NCBI RefSeq assembly: GCF_030373985.1
Contig: NZ_JAUCRB010000003.1
Coordinates: 124,001 to 188,000 of the forward strand
DNA from: Wolbachia pipientis
GTDB lineage: Bacteria; Pseudomonadota; Alphaproteobacteria; Rickettsiales; Anaplasmataceae
Reading direction: 5' to 3'
DNA length: 64,000 nt
Part shown: positions 28,634 to 38,147 of the stretch, one piece after another
Layout: the number at the start of each line of letters is the position of its first letter
Position numbering within the stretch: position 1 is the stretch's first letter
Notes under the pieces: generated by a model
Databases searched by the model: none
The model's input: the letters and a program-made list of their open reading frames with translations, nothing else
What the model was told of the DNA's origin: nothing
Program-made: the position numbers and the translations under genes

Positions 28634-29675
28634 TCTTAGTGAGTTGAGTGATTTTATCTAGTTGGCTCATAAAATCAGTAGTAGATAACTTTCCAATAAA
28701 ACTTGACCCTAAATTATCGTCGTACTTTATTGAAAATTGAATGCAGTCATCAGTTGTTCTTTCTGATAAGGAAGACATTAATTTTTCGAACGCGTCTGAA
28801 GCTCTTGAGTGATTTCTCTCACCATTCATAAAAGAGATTAATTCTTTATAATTTGATATTGCTATATTAACCTTATCTTTAAAGGAAGACGTAACTAAAT
28901 TGTAATTGTTTACTCCACCGTCTGCAGTAAGAGAGAAGTTATTACCCTGAATTAAAAATTTTTCTATGTTGAAATTAACCCTGGAAGCTGAGATATGATT
29001 TATAAATTCAAGATCAAATTTTGTGTCGATACTAAGATAACTTTCAGGACTTGCAGTACTCTTATACTTATAAGTATACCAATCAAATCCTAGCTTAGCA
29101 TTTCCATTCAGCTCTTTATTGAAATGAAATTGAATGTAATTGCTTTTACCATTCACCTCGGTCATAACACTTTGCTGATTTTTTGAATCAGGTAAAACAT
29201 CACATTTTAATCCATAATCTTCGTAACGAAGTGTATCTACATAGTCTATAATGGTACTATTTCTATTAAATCGCAGCGAAGATGGTGAATCGTTTAGTTT
29301 GATGACAAAGTAGTTGTTATTGTTTGTGTGGCATTTTATATTTTCTCTCTCATTACCATAAACAGTAATGCTGATTTCGTTGCTTGGTATGTAGATATAT
29401 ACTGATTTATCAAACAATTTGTTTTTTATCAGTAAAGCCTTAGATGAGATGGTTAATTGCTCATTGGAGAATTTTGGGTTTGTTACGTGGAAAATGAGAT
29501 TAAAAGGAAACCCGCTAAAGTCATATGAAACATCGAATTTTTCGTCGTTAATGTATAGTATTGCCTCAGCTAAAAGATCTTTTGTCTTACATGCAGAAAA
29601 ATACCAAAAACCACTATACGCTGCAGGGATAAACAGAAGTAAAGAGGTGATAATATAGATAAAAATCCTACGCAT
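28617..29675 (-). CDS. DUF2125-like exported protein
   Basis: This 352-residue protein has an N-terminal hydrophobic anchor or signal (about residues 4-24) and a long beta-rich periplasmic part. The pattern YDFSGFPFNLIFHVTNPKF resembles the GFPxR/F-type motif of DUF2125 proteins found in Alphaproteobacteria, so I assign it there with moderate confidence. No catalytic motif is visible. It lies between ferredoxin and ccmH, 2 bp from fdx, and overlaps ccmH by 17 bp. Confidence 0.65.
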   Translation of the reverse strand: MRRIFIYIITSLLLFIPAAYSGFWYFSACKTKDLLAEAILYINDEKFDVSYDFSGFPFNLIFHVTNPKFSNEQLTISSKALLIKNKLFDKSVYIYIPSNEISITVYGNERENIKCHTNNNNYFVIKLNDSPSSLRFNRNSTIIDYVDTLRYEDYGLKCDVLPDSKNQQSVMTEVNGKSNYIQFHFNKELNGNAKLGFDWYTYKYKSTASPESYLSIDTKFDLEFINHISASRVNFNIEKFLIQGNNFSLTADGGVNNYNLVTSSFKDKVNIAISNYKELISFMNGERNHSRASDAFEKLMSSLSERTTDDCIQFSIKYDDNLGSSFIGKLSTTDFMSQLDKITQLTKNENSN

Positions 29676-29677
29676 AG

Positions 29678-30037
29678 CTAATCATTCCCTTGTTTATCCA
29701 ATGATATATTTCTTGTACCCTTTGGTATTGTTACACATAAGCCATCGATATCTTTTGTGATTTTTATTTGGCATCCAAGCCTTGATGTCTCCGTTAAGCC
29801 AAAAGCCAGGTCTAACATATCATTTTCCTCATCAGATATGGGATTATGTGTTTCCACAACGTCATAAAATTTTGGATCAACAATTACATGACATGTAGAA
29901 CAAGCAAGAGAACCTTCGCATGCGCCTTCAAGCAAATCTGGGTCATGCCTGTGAGCTAAATTAAGCAGAGTTTCTCCCTCTGCAGCTTCATAGCTTTTCT
30001 TACTTCCACTAGGTAAAATAAAAGTAACAGATGGCAT
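29678..30037 (-). CDS. fdx: [2Fe-2S] ferredoxin, adrenodoxin/Isc type
   Basis: This 119-residue electron carrier is the type used in Fe-S cluster assembly and mitochondrial-style redox chains. Ligands are C40, C46 and C49 (ACEGSLACSTCH) and C89 (RLGCQI), the exact C-x5-C-x2-C spacing of vertebrate-type ferredoxins. In many bacteria fdx ends the isc operon. Here it sits 24 kb away from iscU-iscA-hscB-hscA and heads a separate minus-strand operon. It is divergent from murD. Confidence 0.93.
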   Translation of the reverse strand: MPSVTFILPSGSKKSYEAAEGETLLNLAHRHDPDLLEGACEGSLACSTCHVIVDPKFYDVVETHNPISDEENDMLDLAFGLTETSRLGCQIKITKDIDGLCVTIPKGTRNISLDKQGND

Positions 30038-30156
30038 ATTATTTTCCTATTAAAATCTTGTTAATTTCCTTATATCCTACAGGTAATAATTAACACTTGC
30101 AAACTCTTTACGTTAAGCCTATTAATAACTTATATAATGTCTTTCTAAAACAAGTG

Positions 30157-31503
30157 ATGCAACTAAACAAGTACAAAAGTCAAAATGTTGCAGTTTTTGG
30201 TCTTGGCAAAACTGGCTTGTCCGTTATTAACGCTCTAATAAGCAGTGGTGCAAGAATATATGCGTGGGATGATAATGAAGGGCAAATAGCAAATGCAAAA
30301 ACAATATGTAAAGAGTGTAATTTTATTCACCCTAAGAAATACAATTGGCATGAGATAGGAACGTTGATTTTAAGCCCTGGAGTACCAATTTCGTATCCAA
30401 TGCCACATTGGATAGTCAAACTTGCAAGAAGCTTTGACTGCAAAATAAAATCGGATATTGAACTATTCCTTGAAGCTAAAACTGCAAGCCAGAAAGTAAT
30501 AGGTGTCACTGGGACAAATGGTAAATCAACCACCACATCACTAATAGGGTACATATTAAAATCTGCAGGGAGAAAAGTAGCTATTGGTGGAAATTTAGGT
30601 CTTCCTGTTTTGGACCTAAACAGAGATGCAGAAATTTATGTTATCGAATTTTCCTCTTTTCAATTGGAACTAATGAATGAAATTAACGTGGATATTTCAG
30701 TATTGCTCAACATTGCACCAGATCACATAGATAGGCACGGAAATATAGAGAATTACATAGCGGTTAAATCAAGATTAGTAGAAGGCAGCAAGGTTGCGGT
30801 AATAGGATGTGATAATGAATTTACTGCTGAAATATTTGACAAATTCACTGGAAATAAGATTCCAGTCTTAGCTTCGATATTACCTTTTTTGTCATTCCAG
30901 AGCTCCAACACTGGAATCCAACTGGGTCATGTAAGTGATATGAAAATAAACCTAGTATCCAACGCAGAAAACATAGCAGCCGCGTATGCCGTGTGTAAGC
31001 TGCTTAAAATAGATAGCAACATTATTATCGATGGAATTAAATCCTTTCCAGGGTTGAAACATAGAAATGAACCACTTGGCAAAATAGAAAATGTCCTTTT
31101 TGTCAACGATAGCAAAGCAACCAATGCAAAGTCGAGCGAAAAGGCGATTTTGTCTTATAAAAACATATATTGGATTGTTGGTGGAAAAAGTAAAGAAGGT
31201 GGTATAGAGTTACTAAGCAAGCATTTCACAAGAATTAGAAAAGCTTTTCTTATTGGAGAATCAACCGAAGCTTTTGCAAATACTATGGAAAATAAAGTAG
31301 ATTATATGAAGTGTTGTAATCTAGAAAATGCTCTTAAACTGGCTTTTAGGGAGGCCATAAATAACAAAGAGAAAATAACAATATTACTTTCTCCTGCGTG
31401 TGCCTCTTTCGATCAGTGGAAAAGTTTCGAAGAACGTGGTGAAGCTTTTTGTAAGATGTTTGAAAATCTCAGAAATGCATTTACAATCACATGTGCTGTT
31501 TAG
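30157..31503 (+). CDS. murD: UDP-N-acetylmuramoylalanine--D-glutamate ligase
   Basis: This cytoplasmic enzyme adds D-glutamate to UDP-MurNAc-L-Ala. I use ATG 30157 (448 residues), because the upstream TTG at 30097 adds 20 residues unlike the family and MQLNKYKSQNVAVFGLGKTG is a standard N terminus. The ATP-binding P-loop is GVTGTNGKSTTT (about residues 114-125). HRNEPLG and NDSKATN are conserved downstream. Between VLAS and MKINLVSNAENIAAAYA, about residues 244-262 are encoded by a palindromic element (30894-30917) and look like an insertion. Wolbachia keep lipid II synthesis without a full cell wall. It is coupled with the COQ9 gene, 4 bp downstream. Confidence 0.95.
   Translation: MQLNKYKSQNVAVFGLGKTGLSVINALISSGARIYAWDDNEGQIANAKTICKECNFIHPKKYNWHEIGTLILSPGVPISYPMPHWIVKLARSFDCKIKSDIELFLEAKTASQKVIGVTGTNGKSTTTSLIGYILKSAGRKVAIGGNLGLPVLDLNRDAEIYVIEFSSFQLELMNEINVDISVLLNIAPDHIDRHGNIENYIAVKSRLVEGSKVAVIGCDNEFTAEIFDKFTGNKIPVLASILPFLSFQSSNTGIQLGHVSDMKINLVSNAENIAAAYAVCKLLKIDSNIIIDGIKSFPGLKHRNEPLGKIENVLFVNDSKATNAKSSEKAILSYKNIYWIVGGKSKEGGIELLSKHFTRIRKAFLIGESTEAFANTMENKVDYMKCCNLENALKLAFREAINNKEKITILLSPACASFDQWKSFEERGEAFCKMFENLRNAFTITCAV
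30894..30917. repeat. Palindromic element inside murD
   Basis: ATTCCAG (30894-30900) and CTGGAAT (30911-30917) form an inverted pair with a 10-nt loop, in frame within murD. The following CCAACTGGGTCA is typical of intergenic copies of such elements in Wolbachia. The peptide written by the element is FLSFQSSNTGIQLGH. Confidence 0.75.
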
Positions 31504-31507
31504 TATA

Positions 31508-32113
31508 ATGTTCGTGGGACAAGATGAAGTAAAGTTGATAATAGATGAACTAATTAGCGTTATTCCATTTGAAGGAATAAGTGATAAAACCCTATTAAAA
31601 GTGTGTACGGACCTTAATCTAGCTAACAGCTTTTGCAAATTTCAGAATGGGATATATAGCGCTTTGGAGTACATAGCAGAGGATTTAAATAGCTCAATGG
31701 AAACTGAACTTAGGAATTCTAATTTAGAAGATATGAAAGTGCATGAGCGAGTAAAGTTAGCTGTTCAAATACGCCTCTCAAACTATGCTCAATTGCCAAA
31801 TTATAGAAAGTTTTTAAAAAATGTTTTATCGTTCTCTGTGTTGCCAAAATATACATATTTTTCTAGTAAACTTTTATACAGAACTGTTAGCGCAATTTGG
31901 TATGGCATTCACGATCAATCAACAGATTTTAATTACTATACAAAACGGGTAATATTAGCTGGAGTGTACTTGAGTACACTCCTTTTTTTTATCAATGATT
32001 ATTCAGAAGGTTTTGCAGATACTCTATTATTTCTTGATAGACGTATTAACAACGTCATGACGTTTAAAAAGCTTAAAACTCATTTAAAAGGAATTATAGG
32101 AGATTTCTTGTAA
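31508..32113 (+). CDS. COQ9 family protein (ubiquinone biosynthesis)
   Basis: This roughly 201-residue helical protein matches COQ9 homologues of Alphaproteobacteria, which bind lipids and support ubiquinone hydroxylation steps. Family-like segments are VKLAVQIRLSNYAQLPNYRK, the TVSAIWYGIHDQSTDFNYY stretch (the conserved WYxxGDxSxDxNxYTKR region) and TKRVILAGVYLSTLLFF. I chose ATG 31508, four bases after murD ends. The open frame extends upstream into murD but that part is a shadow. Its role in this cell is inferred from the family. Confidence 0.82.
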   Translation: MFVGQDEVKLIIDELISVIPFEGISDKTLLKVCTDLNLANSFCKFQNGIYSALEYIAEDLNSSMETELRNSNLEDMKVHERVKLAVQIRLSNYAQLPNYRKFLKNVLSFSVLPKYTYFSSKLLYRTVSAIWYGIHDQSTDFNYYTKRVILAGVYLSTLLFFINDYSEGFADTLLFLDRRINNVMTFKKLKTHLKGIIGDFL

Positions 32114-32148
32114 ACTTCTTATTATACAAGTTCTTATATTCATGGTTT

Positions 32149-32168
32149 AAAACCATCTTGGTTTTTTA
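32149..32168 (+). terminator. Possible short terminator after the COQ9 gene
   Basis: AAAACC, a 5-nt loop, GGTTTT and a short T run lie 36 bp after the COQ9 stop. The stem is short and AT-rich, so this is weak. Confidence 0.3.
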
Positions 32169-32209
32169 AATCTTTATGTTAAAATAACTGAATATTCGTT
32201 AATTATAAA

Positions 32210-33516
32210 ATGAAAGTTATTTATTATACCAACGACGAGCTAGGCAAAAATGCAAAGCATGTAGTAAACTTTTTTAAAGTAACCTTGGGTGTATCAAGGT
32301 TAATACACTTGGTAAAGGTGCACTCAAGAAGTAAGAAAGTATGTTAGTTAAACATTAATTTGACTATCCTTATTTTTCTAGAAATATTAACCCAGGATTC
32401 TTTCAAAAAGAATTGAGCAATGAAGAAAGAAAATTACTAGAAGGGTATTATCACTATAGTTATGCTCTGCTATATTATCCGCTGCTTCTACTATGTTGTT
32501 ATACTTGACGTACCAGAGTCAAAAATCAAAAAAGGTGCTTACAGGGTTAGCTCTTGCATAAGTAGTATTATTAATTTTGGCTGCCATATTTTTCGTTATA
32601 GCTTTGTTGTGGATGTCTTTTGACTTTATTAAGGAAAAGTTTGTTGCACATAGAATTAAAAGCTTATTGGAAAATGGAGTCGGCCATGAGTGGGTAAAGC
32701 ATTACAAAAAAGAACTTATATGTGAAAATCCAATAATAAACGCAGAAGGGTTTGATCAAAAGTCAGAAAAGGGCAAAGACATAGAAGATATTGTAGAGTT
32801 CTTTTTAGAGAGAAAGAAGATTGTAGCACTATATAAATTTCTAACAAACGGTGAAAAGTGAGTTCAGGCTGGAATGGCAATGTTAAACAAGTTGCTTAGA
32901 GGTGGTATACATCCAAACAATATAATTTTAGATACTAACTCTCTTGAAGGAGGAATTGCAGCAGAAGTTTTAAAAAGATTTGAAGATCAGGAGATTCATT
33001 TAACACTAATTTCACAGTAATTCTTATAGTTCACTTAAGGATGCAACTAATAATTTCCCTCACGGGGTAGGAGATTTTTTCACAAGATGGCTTCCTGCAA
33101 AGTTCTTGAATTTTTGATTCAGGCGTGGTAAACTGGAATTTAATTCACAAGAGATTATAGAGAATACAAAATGCCCTGTATTAATTGCTGGCAGAAAAGG
33201 TGATACTGTGATTCTAAAGGGGTACAGCTTGTTGGTAAACTTGAGATTAATGTACTGACAAAACGTTTAGGGGAAATGTAGTGCTTGCACATGATCCTAA
33301 AGTAGATTGTAAGAATAAAAATATTCACTCTGACGATAAGAAGCATTTTTTAGTACATCGTAAGAATAAGGATAATGGTAGTATAACAGAGTACGTAAGT
33401 TACGAAAAAGTAAAGAATCAATTTATTGATGAAGCACATAAATATTTGTTAAAACATGGATTTAATGGAAAAGAAAACTACCGTGAAGGTTATGTCTCTA
33501 GAAGTTTTACGAAATA
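32210..33516 (+). pseudogene. Broken alpha/beta hydrolase-type membrane-anchored protein
   Basis: Fragments in changing frames run along the plus strand. ATG 32210 opens MKVIYYTNDELGKNAKH and soon stops. 32577-32861 has one transmembrane helix (IFFVIALLWMSFDFI) and a charged helix. 32870-33020 reads GMAMLNKLLRGGIHPNNIIL then LDTNSLEGGIAAEVL, the place of the nucleophile elbow G-x-S-x-G. 33160-33240 reads NTKCPVLIAGRKGDTV, the typical Asp-bearing strand. 33281-33517 holds a His-bearing C terminus (SDDKKHFLVHRK). This is the order of a serine alpha/beta hydrolase. Many frame breaks mean it is not functional. Confidence 0.6.
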
Positions 33517-33551
33517 GAACTGAGTCCAATCAATGAAAGGTTTATATAAGT

Positions 33552-34100
33552 TTAAATTGATGGAGAAAGAAAAATTATTTTTGCTATACCGTAAGTGCGT
33601 TCCAAGGTTACACTGAAATTTTTATTGCATTCAAAATCTTCGTTTTTTCTAATCTCTAGAATTATTAATGCATCATCACTTAACCAGCCTGAGTGAGCTA
33701 ATCCGTTTAAAGTTGAGCAAACTAGATTACTATTATAAGGCGGGTCTATAAAAACTATGTCACACTTTGAAATGGGTTGTGGCAACCTATCAGCACTACA
33801 ACAAATTGGTGTGATATTGCCCGTAATTCCAAAATCTTCTGCTGTTTTTTTAGATAACTGCAAATTGTAATAATCTGAGTCTACTATGAATGCATGTTTA
33901 GCGCCACGAGAAAGCGCTTCAAATGAAAAAGAACCACTTCCACAAAATAAATCAAGCACATTTAAGTTATAAACAGGCTTTCTTGAGGAAAGTATATTAA
34001 ACATTGCCTCTCGGGTAATACTCATGGTTGGCCGTGCGGTTAAATATTTACCTGTGGTTATTTTTCTTCCGCGATATTTCCCTGCAATAATACGTAGCAT
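33552..34100 (-). CDS. rsmD: 16S rRNA (guanine(966)-N2)-methyltransferase
   Basis: This roughly 182-residue SAM-dependent enzyme methylates G966 in the 30S subunit. Signatures are MLRIIAGKYRGRKI at the N terminus, LDLFCGSGSFSFEALSRGA (SAM-binding motif I) and VFIDPPYNSN, the DPPY catalytic motif. ATG 34100 gives the standard N terminus, and the longer frame from 34121 adds 7 residues of no family likeness. It lies downstream of the type IV secretion block on the same strand. Confidence 0.94.
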   Translation of the reverse strand: MLRIIAGKYRGRKITTGKYLTARPTMSITREAMFNILSSRKPVYNLNVLDLFCGSGSFSFEALSRGAKHAFIVDSDYYNLQLSKKTAEDFGITGNITPICCSADRLPQPISKCDIVFIDPPYNSNLVCSTLNGLAHSGWLSDDALIILEIRKNEDFECNKNFSVTLERTYGIAKIIFLSPSI

Positions 34101-34220
34101 GCTAAATGCGCTCCAAATCAACTAGTTATTTAATAATATATGGTTAATATCAATATGACTTTAGCAGTTTAACAGGGAGAAGTTACCAGAACTGCTCAAA
34201 TGAAGAATGCAGACACAAAA

Positions 34221-34892
34221 TTAATCAATCACTTTTTTTGATTTTTCAGGTGTATCGATTGCATGACTAATCTCATCTTGTAAATCATCGTGATCATCTT
34301 TATCATCAGAATTTAGCACTTCAACCCTACTTTCTAATTCTAGCTTAATTATAGTATTGATTCTATCTATATCATCAAGGAAACCTTGACATTCTTCATT
34401 ACTATATTCCTCACCAGAGGCCTTTTTTTCGATAAATAGGTTTTTAAACCCTGCTAGATCAGACTTCTGATCGGTATTTAACACAATATTTCTTTCTATG
34501 AAGCTAAGATCTGATAGTAACAGACTAACCTCTAATAGGTCTTCACTTTTAATGTTTGCAAGATTATCAAGATTGTCTAAAACGTAAAACACCTTAAGCT
34601 CTTCTTGTGCGATCTCATTGTCTTCTTTTTCAAATTCAAATGATAACCTTCCATCATCTACGAACTTCTCATTAAGAGCTTTATTGAGCTTTGAAAGATT
34701 AATATCATCTTGTTTGGCATGATCCAGCAACAGGTCTACTCTTGCTCTACGCGCATTCAAAATATCATCGTAGTCATTTAACTTTATGTTACCGTCTTTA
34801 CCTTGCTGCAATTTATAATAGCCAAGACCTTTGAAATTTTTTTTACTGGCTTCCATTGCCATTTTCATTCCTATTTTTTTCTCTTGACTCAT
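34221..34892 (-). CDS. Hypothetical acidic protein at the end of the virB6 operon
   Basis: This soluble, highly charged, probably all-helical protein has about 223 residues. It has no signal peptide or membrane helix and is rich in Asp, Glu, Leu and Lys (for example EFEKEDNEIAQEELKV). I chose ATG 34892, which overlaps the end of virB6-4 by 50 bp, so it is translated from the same message. A later ATG is possible. The family is not recognised. Being last in a type IV secretion operon it may be an effector or an accessory factor, but nothing in its sequence proves it. Confidence 0.6.
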   Translation of the reverse strand: MSQEKKIGMKMAMEASKKNFKGLGYYKLQQGKDGNIKLNDYDDILNARRARVDLLLDHAKQDDINLSKLNKALNEKFVDDGRLSFEFEKEDNEIAQEELKVFYVLDNLDNLANIKSEDLLEVSLLLSDLSFIERNIVLNTDQKSDLAGFKNLFIEKKASGEEYSNEECQGFLDDIDRINTIIKLELESRVEVLNSDDKDDHDDLQDEISHAIDTPEKSKKVID

Positions 34893-37800
34893 CCAGTACA
34901 CCTCTTTTTATTGATTCATTTGACTGATCCTCGCCTTGTTTTGAACCTGGCAAACTGGGTTTTAACAATTCACTTGATTGACCATTACCACCTTCTTCCT
35001 TGTGTTTTTCCGGCTTTCTTTTACGCCCGATAGTGTAGTCATGAAGTTTGTCCAAGAATTCTCGCCTATGCGATTTTGCTCTATAGAGTAAGTTATGATT
35101 ATAGCTATGCTTCCCTATAGAGTCAATGCCATGCTCCCAAGTAAACCTCATAGCATCTTTTATTGTATAGCCTAAATGTGATCCCACATATCCTTTGTAA
35201 TAATCTAAATATCTACCAATTCTTCTGTGTGTAATATCCTCTTTATCAACTCCTAAAGCCTTATAAATTTTTTCCTCAAGTTTATCGACGTCATTTTTAG
35301 GTGATGTTGCAAATTTTGTTGCTTCAATAGTAGCACCTACAAATTTACGTGGCATATCAATAGTGTATTTCAACACACCCCCAACTCGTGGTACTCTGCC
35401 CAGTAGATTAGCTGCACCTCCGGCTAATCTATCCGGTAAATGAGTAGCCCAACTGCCTAAAGACTCTAGTTTTCCACCAGCAAAATCTTGCCACTGCTGT
35501 TTGAATCCTTCCATTATAGCAACCAAAGGCGATGCTTCATACATTTTAGATATACTGTAAACACTGAATCCACCACCAGCGATACTTGAGCCAATTTGTT
35601 GTACAAACTCGCGTAAGGAGAACATCAAAAACGAAAGCAAGAATAATACAAAGATTTCTCCTGCATTGATTAAGTAACCTCTTTGAATGTCTTTCACCCT
35701 TTGGTAATCGCTATTTTTTTGGTATTCTTCATTTATCATATAAAAATCCTGTAATTTGCAGCCTGCATTTTGTGTAATTATACCCTGCACTAAAGACCTT
35801 ATCTCACTTTTTGAGTTTGGTCGAATAATGCCTTTTTTGTGGTCACCTATTATTTTCTCATAATTTTTGCATTTTTCTTCATGTTGTTGAAGCTGACAAT
35901 AACGCCTTTTTATCTCACCACCTATCTTTTTTTCTATATTGCTGATCAACAATAGGATATCAGCCTTTTCTGACGCATGAGATAAACTGTTTGTTAAACG
36001 TACCAGATCCTTTAAATCACAATCTTTATTAACTACTACATCACTTTCTGCTATATAATGGTCTGCTGGATTTTCCTTAGTACCAGGAACTGGGTTAAAG
36101 AAAGGATAATCTATATAACGAAAACCTTTTTCAATGTAATCCGGTGGAAGAGGGATATATCCAGCACCACTAGTAAATTTTATTTTACCACTTTCTCTGC
36201 TTAGTCTTTCTATACCTTCTATGCTTTTGTCCATGTTCGGTGGGGAAGCTTCTCCGATAGTGTAAGGTACGAAAATTTGCCCTGGAGTCCAACCAAAGTA
36301 CTGCTCATCAATGATGCAAAATCCGCCAAATACCCATTTTGGAGCACATAATCTTACTTCAAACCACTTATTGTAGCATACAGTGAAGCCTAGCTGTCTA
36401 TAAAATGTATTCATTATAATTGCAGCCAACAATGATAGCAGGGTAAATATCATGATCGATTGCAAACAGAAACTAATACAAAATTTTATCCAACCTTCAA
36501 ATAGACTTTTCAGCGGTGAAAATAAAATAGAAATTAGAAACAGTGGCATTATAGCTATAAGAAAAGCTATTCCCACAAAACCTGAAAGGAATATTATGTA
36601 GGCATACAAACACAGCAGAAAATATAAGACGATTCCTATTAGGATTGCTGGTATCATAAGAATGCTTGCCCACATCTGGTAATGTAAGAACGCCGCGAAT
36701 TTTTTCCAAACAGAATAAGCAAAAAACTTATTGAACATGTTTTCTATGAAACTGAATAGTTCATCAGTATTTGAGTTAGGAGCAAAATTAGTAATTATAC
36801 TTATCAATTGCTCAAGACCTTTGATGAATAAAACAAGAAAATGATCATAGAAAAATTTAAAACTTCCAGGAGATATAAGCACTATTACTAGAGTGATTTT
36901 TATCATTCTGATGAGCATATCATGCTTAGTTTCTTTTATTATGCCAAAAAGATAAAGAAGTGATGAAATCACTATAAATAGAACAAGCAAGGAACGAACA
37001 AAATTTTGAAAGCTCGTACTCTTTTCAGCTATGTTTTGAAACATAGCTTGTGCAGCTGCAGGATCATCACTGTCAAAGTGCTCTTTGCAGTTTTCATTAA
37101 TCAATAATGCACATTTTAGATAGTTATAAACATAATCAAAAAATCCGAATTGGTTTGGTTGCTGCACTCCTCCTAGAAATTCAAAGGAATAACCGCCTAT
37201 ATTATTTAAGTAGTATCTATCTAATATTTTTACATATATTTTCCATCCCTTTTCTAGTTTTACAATATTACAATTTCTGTTCTTTAATCTAGTACCATTT
37301 CTTTCTAAAGTGAAAAGCCCGCTTTCACCTTCCGCTGTGGAGTTGTAACCTAGATGTACAGTAGGGGATTGAGGATTGCGCATCGACTCCAGACTTTCAT
37401 TAGGATCTGGTTCCATAATTTTTGCACCATCCTTATCTATAAGGGGCCTTCTAAATAAAAGGTAAGCACCATGACCATTGGTGAACCAACATGGAACACC
37501 ATGTGATACTGAATTTTCTACATTATCTTCATTAATGCTGTTGCAATTCACACTGCAGCTTGCACTAGAATCACTTGAAAATTTTTGTGTACTAGATTTG
37601 TAATCATTACAAACTAGGTGGAAGTCAGGCAAACTATCATCGCCTTGTTTGCCTTCAAATTTGGTTGTATATTTTAGCTGCTCCAGGTCCTGCAAGCTGT
37701 AGCTGCCTTTAGATTCCTTCTTGTTATTATTACTCCAAGATGTCCATGCACCACTAACTCGCACTACCAAATTATCTCCATTAGTTTCTAATCCGGTATC

Positions 37801-38058
37801 CTTCCACTTCACTACCTGGTTAAGGTGAAAACCATTATTAAATTCTCCAGTATCAGGGTCAACAACTTTTCCATCTCCTGGAATAAAAGCATCGTGATCG
37901 TCTGGAAAATGAGCGCTTACCGTAATAGGTTCAGGACCAAAATAGTCAGCAGATATACACCTTGGAAAAGGCATATCGTTCTTATCGCAACCTGTTATCA
38001 GCGCATAAGCTGCAAGAAGTAGTAACCTAAACCAAAATTTGCCTAAGCGTAACTGCAT
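34843..38058 (-). CDS. virB6-4: VirB6-family type IV secretion protein (fourth paralogue)
   Basis: This 1071-residue inner-membrane component belongs to the Rickettsiales P-type (VirB) secretion channel. An N-terminal signal with lipobox LITGC predicts a lipid-modified C20 region. A long Cys-containing extracytoplasmic domain follows. The VirB6/TrbL core has several helices between about residues 350 and 560 (from VRSLLVLFIVISSLLYLFG), and another hydrophobic segment lies near 795-815. The C-terminal part is charged, with Lys/Gly/Ser-rich low complexity at the end. Classic VirB6 is only about 300 residues, so both flanks are lineage-specific extensions. It ends the four-paralogue series. Confidence 0.9.
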   Translation of the reverse strand: MQLRLGKFWFRLLLLAAYALITGCDKNDMPFPRCISADYFGPEPITVSAHFPDDHDAFIPGDGKVVDPDTGEFNNGFHLNQVVKWKDTGLETNGDNLVVRVSGAWTSWSNNNKKESKGSYSLQDLEQLKYTTKFEGKQGDDSLPDFHLVCNDYKSSTQKFSSDSSASCSVNCNSINEDNVENSVSHGVPCWFTNGHGAYLLFRRPLIDKDGAKIMEPDPNESLESMRNPQSPTVHLGYNSTAEGESGLFTLERNGTRLKNRNCNIVKLEKGWKIYVKILDRYYLNNIGGYSFEFLGGVQQPNQFGFFDYVYNYLKCALLINENCKEHFDSDDPAAAQAMFQNIAEKSTSFQNFVRSLLVLFIVISSLLYLFGIIKETKHDMLIRMIKITLVIVLISPGSFKFFYDHFLVLFIKGLEQLISIITNFAPNSNTDELFSFIENMFNKFFAYSVWKKFAAFLHYQMWASILMIPAILIGIVLYFLLCLYAYIIFLSGFVGIAFLIAIMPLFLISILFSPLKSLFEGWIKFCISFCLQSIMIFTLLSLLAAIIMNTFYRQLGFTVCYNKWFEVRLCAPKWVFGGFCIIDEQYFGWTPGQIFVPYTIGEASPPNMDKSIEGIERLSRESGKIKFTSGAGYIPLPPDYIEKGFRYIDYPFFNPVPGTKENPADHYIAESDVVVNKDCDLKDLVRLTNSLSHASEKADILLLISNIEKKIGGEIKRRYCQLQQHEEKCKNYEKIIGDHKKGIIRPNSKSEIRSLVQGIITQNAGCKLQDFYMINEEYQKNSDYQRVKDIQRGYLINAGEIFVLFLLSFLMFSLREFVQQIGSSIAGGGFSVYSISKMYEASPLVAIMEGFKQQWQDFAGGKLESLGSWATHLPDRLAGGAANLLGRVPRVGGVLKYTIDMPRKFVGATIEATKFATSPKNDVDKLEEKIYKALGVDKEDITHRRIGRYLDYYKGYVGSHLGYTIKDAMRFTWEHGIDSIGKHSYNHNLLYRAKSHRREFLDKLHDYTIGRKRKPEKHKEEGGNGQSSELLKPSLPGSKQGEDQSNESIKRGVLDESREKNRNENGNGSQ

Positions 38059-38147
38059 ATCTAAACTTTTTCCAAATACAGAAATAAATTTCTAAAACTT
38101 TACTCAAAATATCTTTTTAATTAATTACTCTATGATATCACTTATGC

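Noticed and set aside
30097-30156. TTG start for MurD
   Set aside because: It adds 20 residues that do not resemble MurD. The ATG at 30157 gives the expected distance to the first glycine-rich loop.
31400-31507. Longer start for the COQ9 protein inside murD
   Set aside because: The extra 36 residues are out-of-frame murD sequence. The ATG at 31508, right after the murD stop, gives the family-like N terminus.
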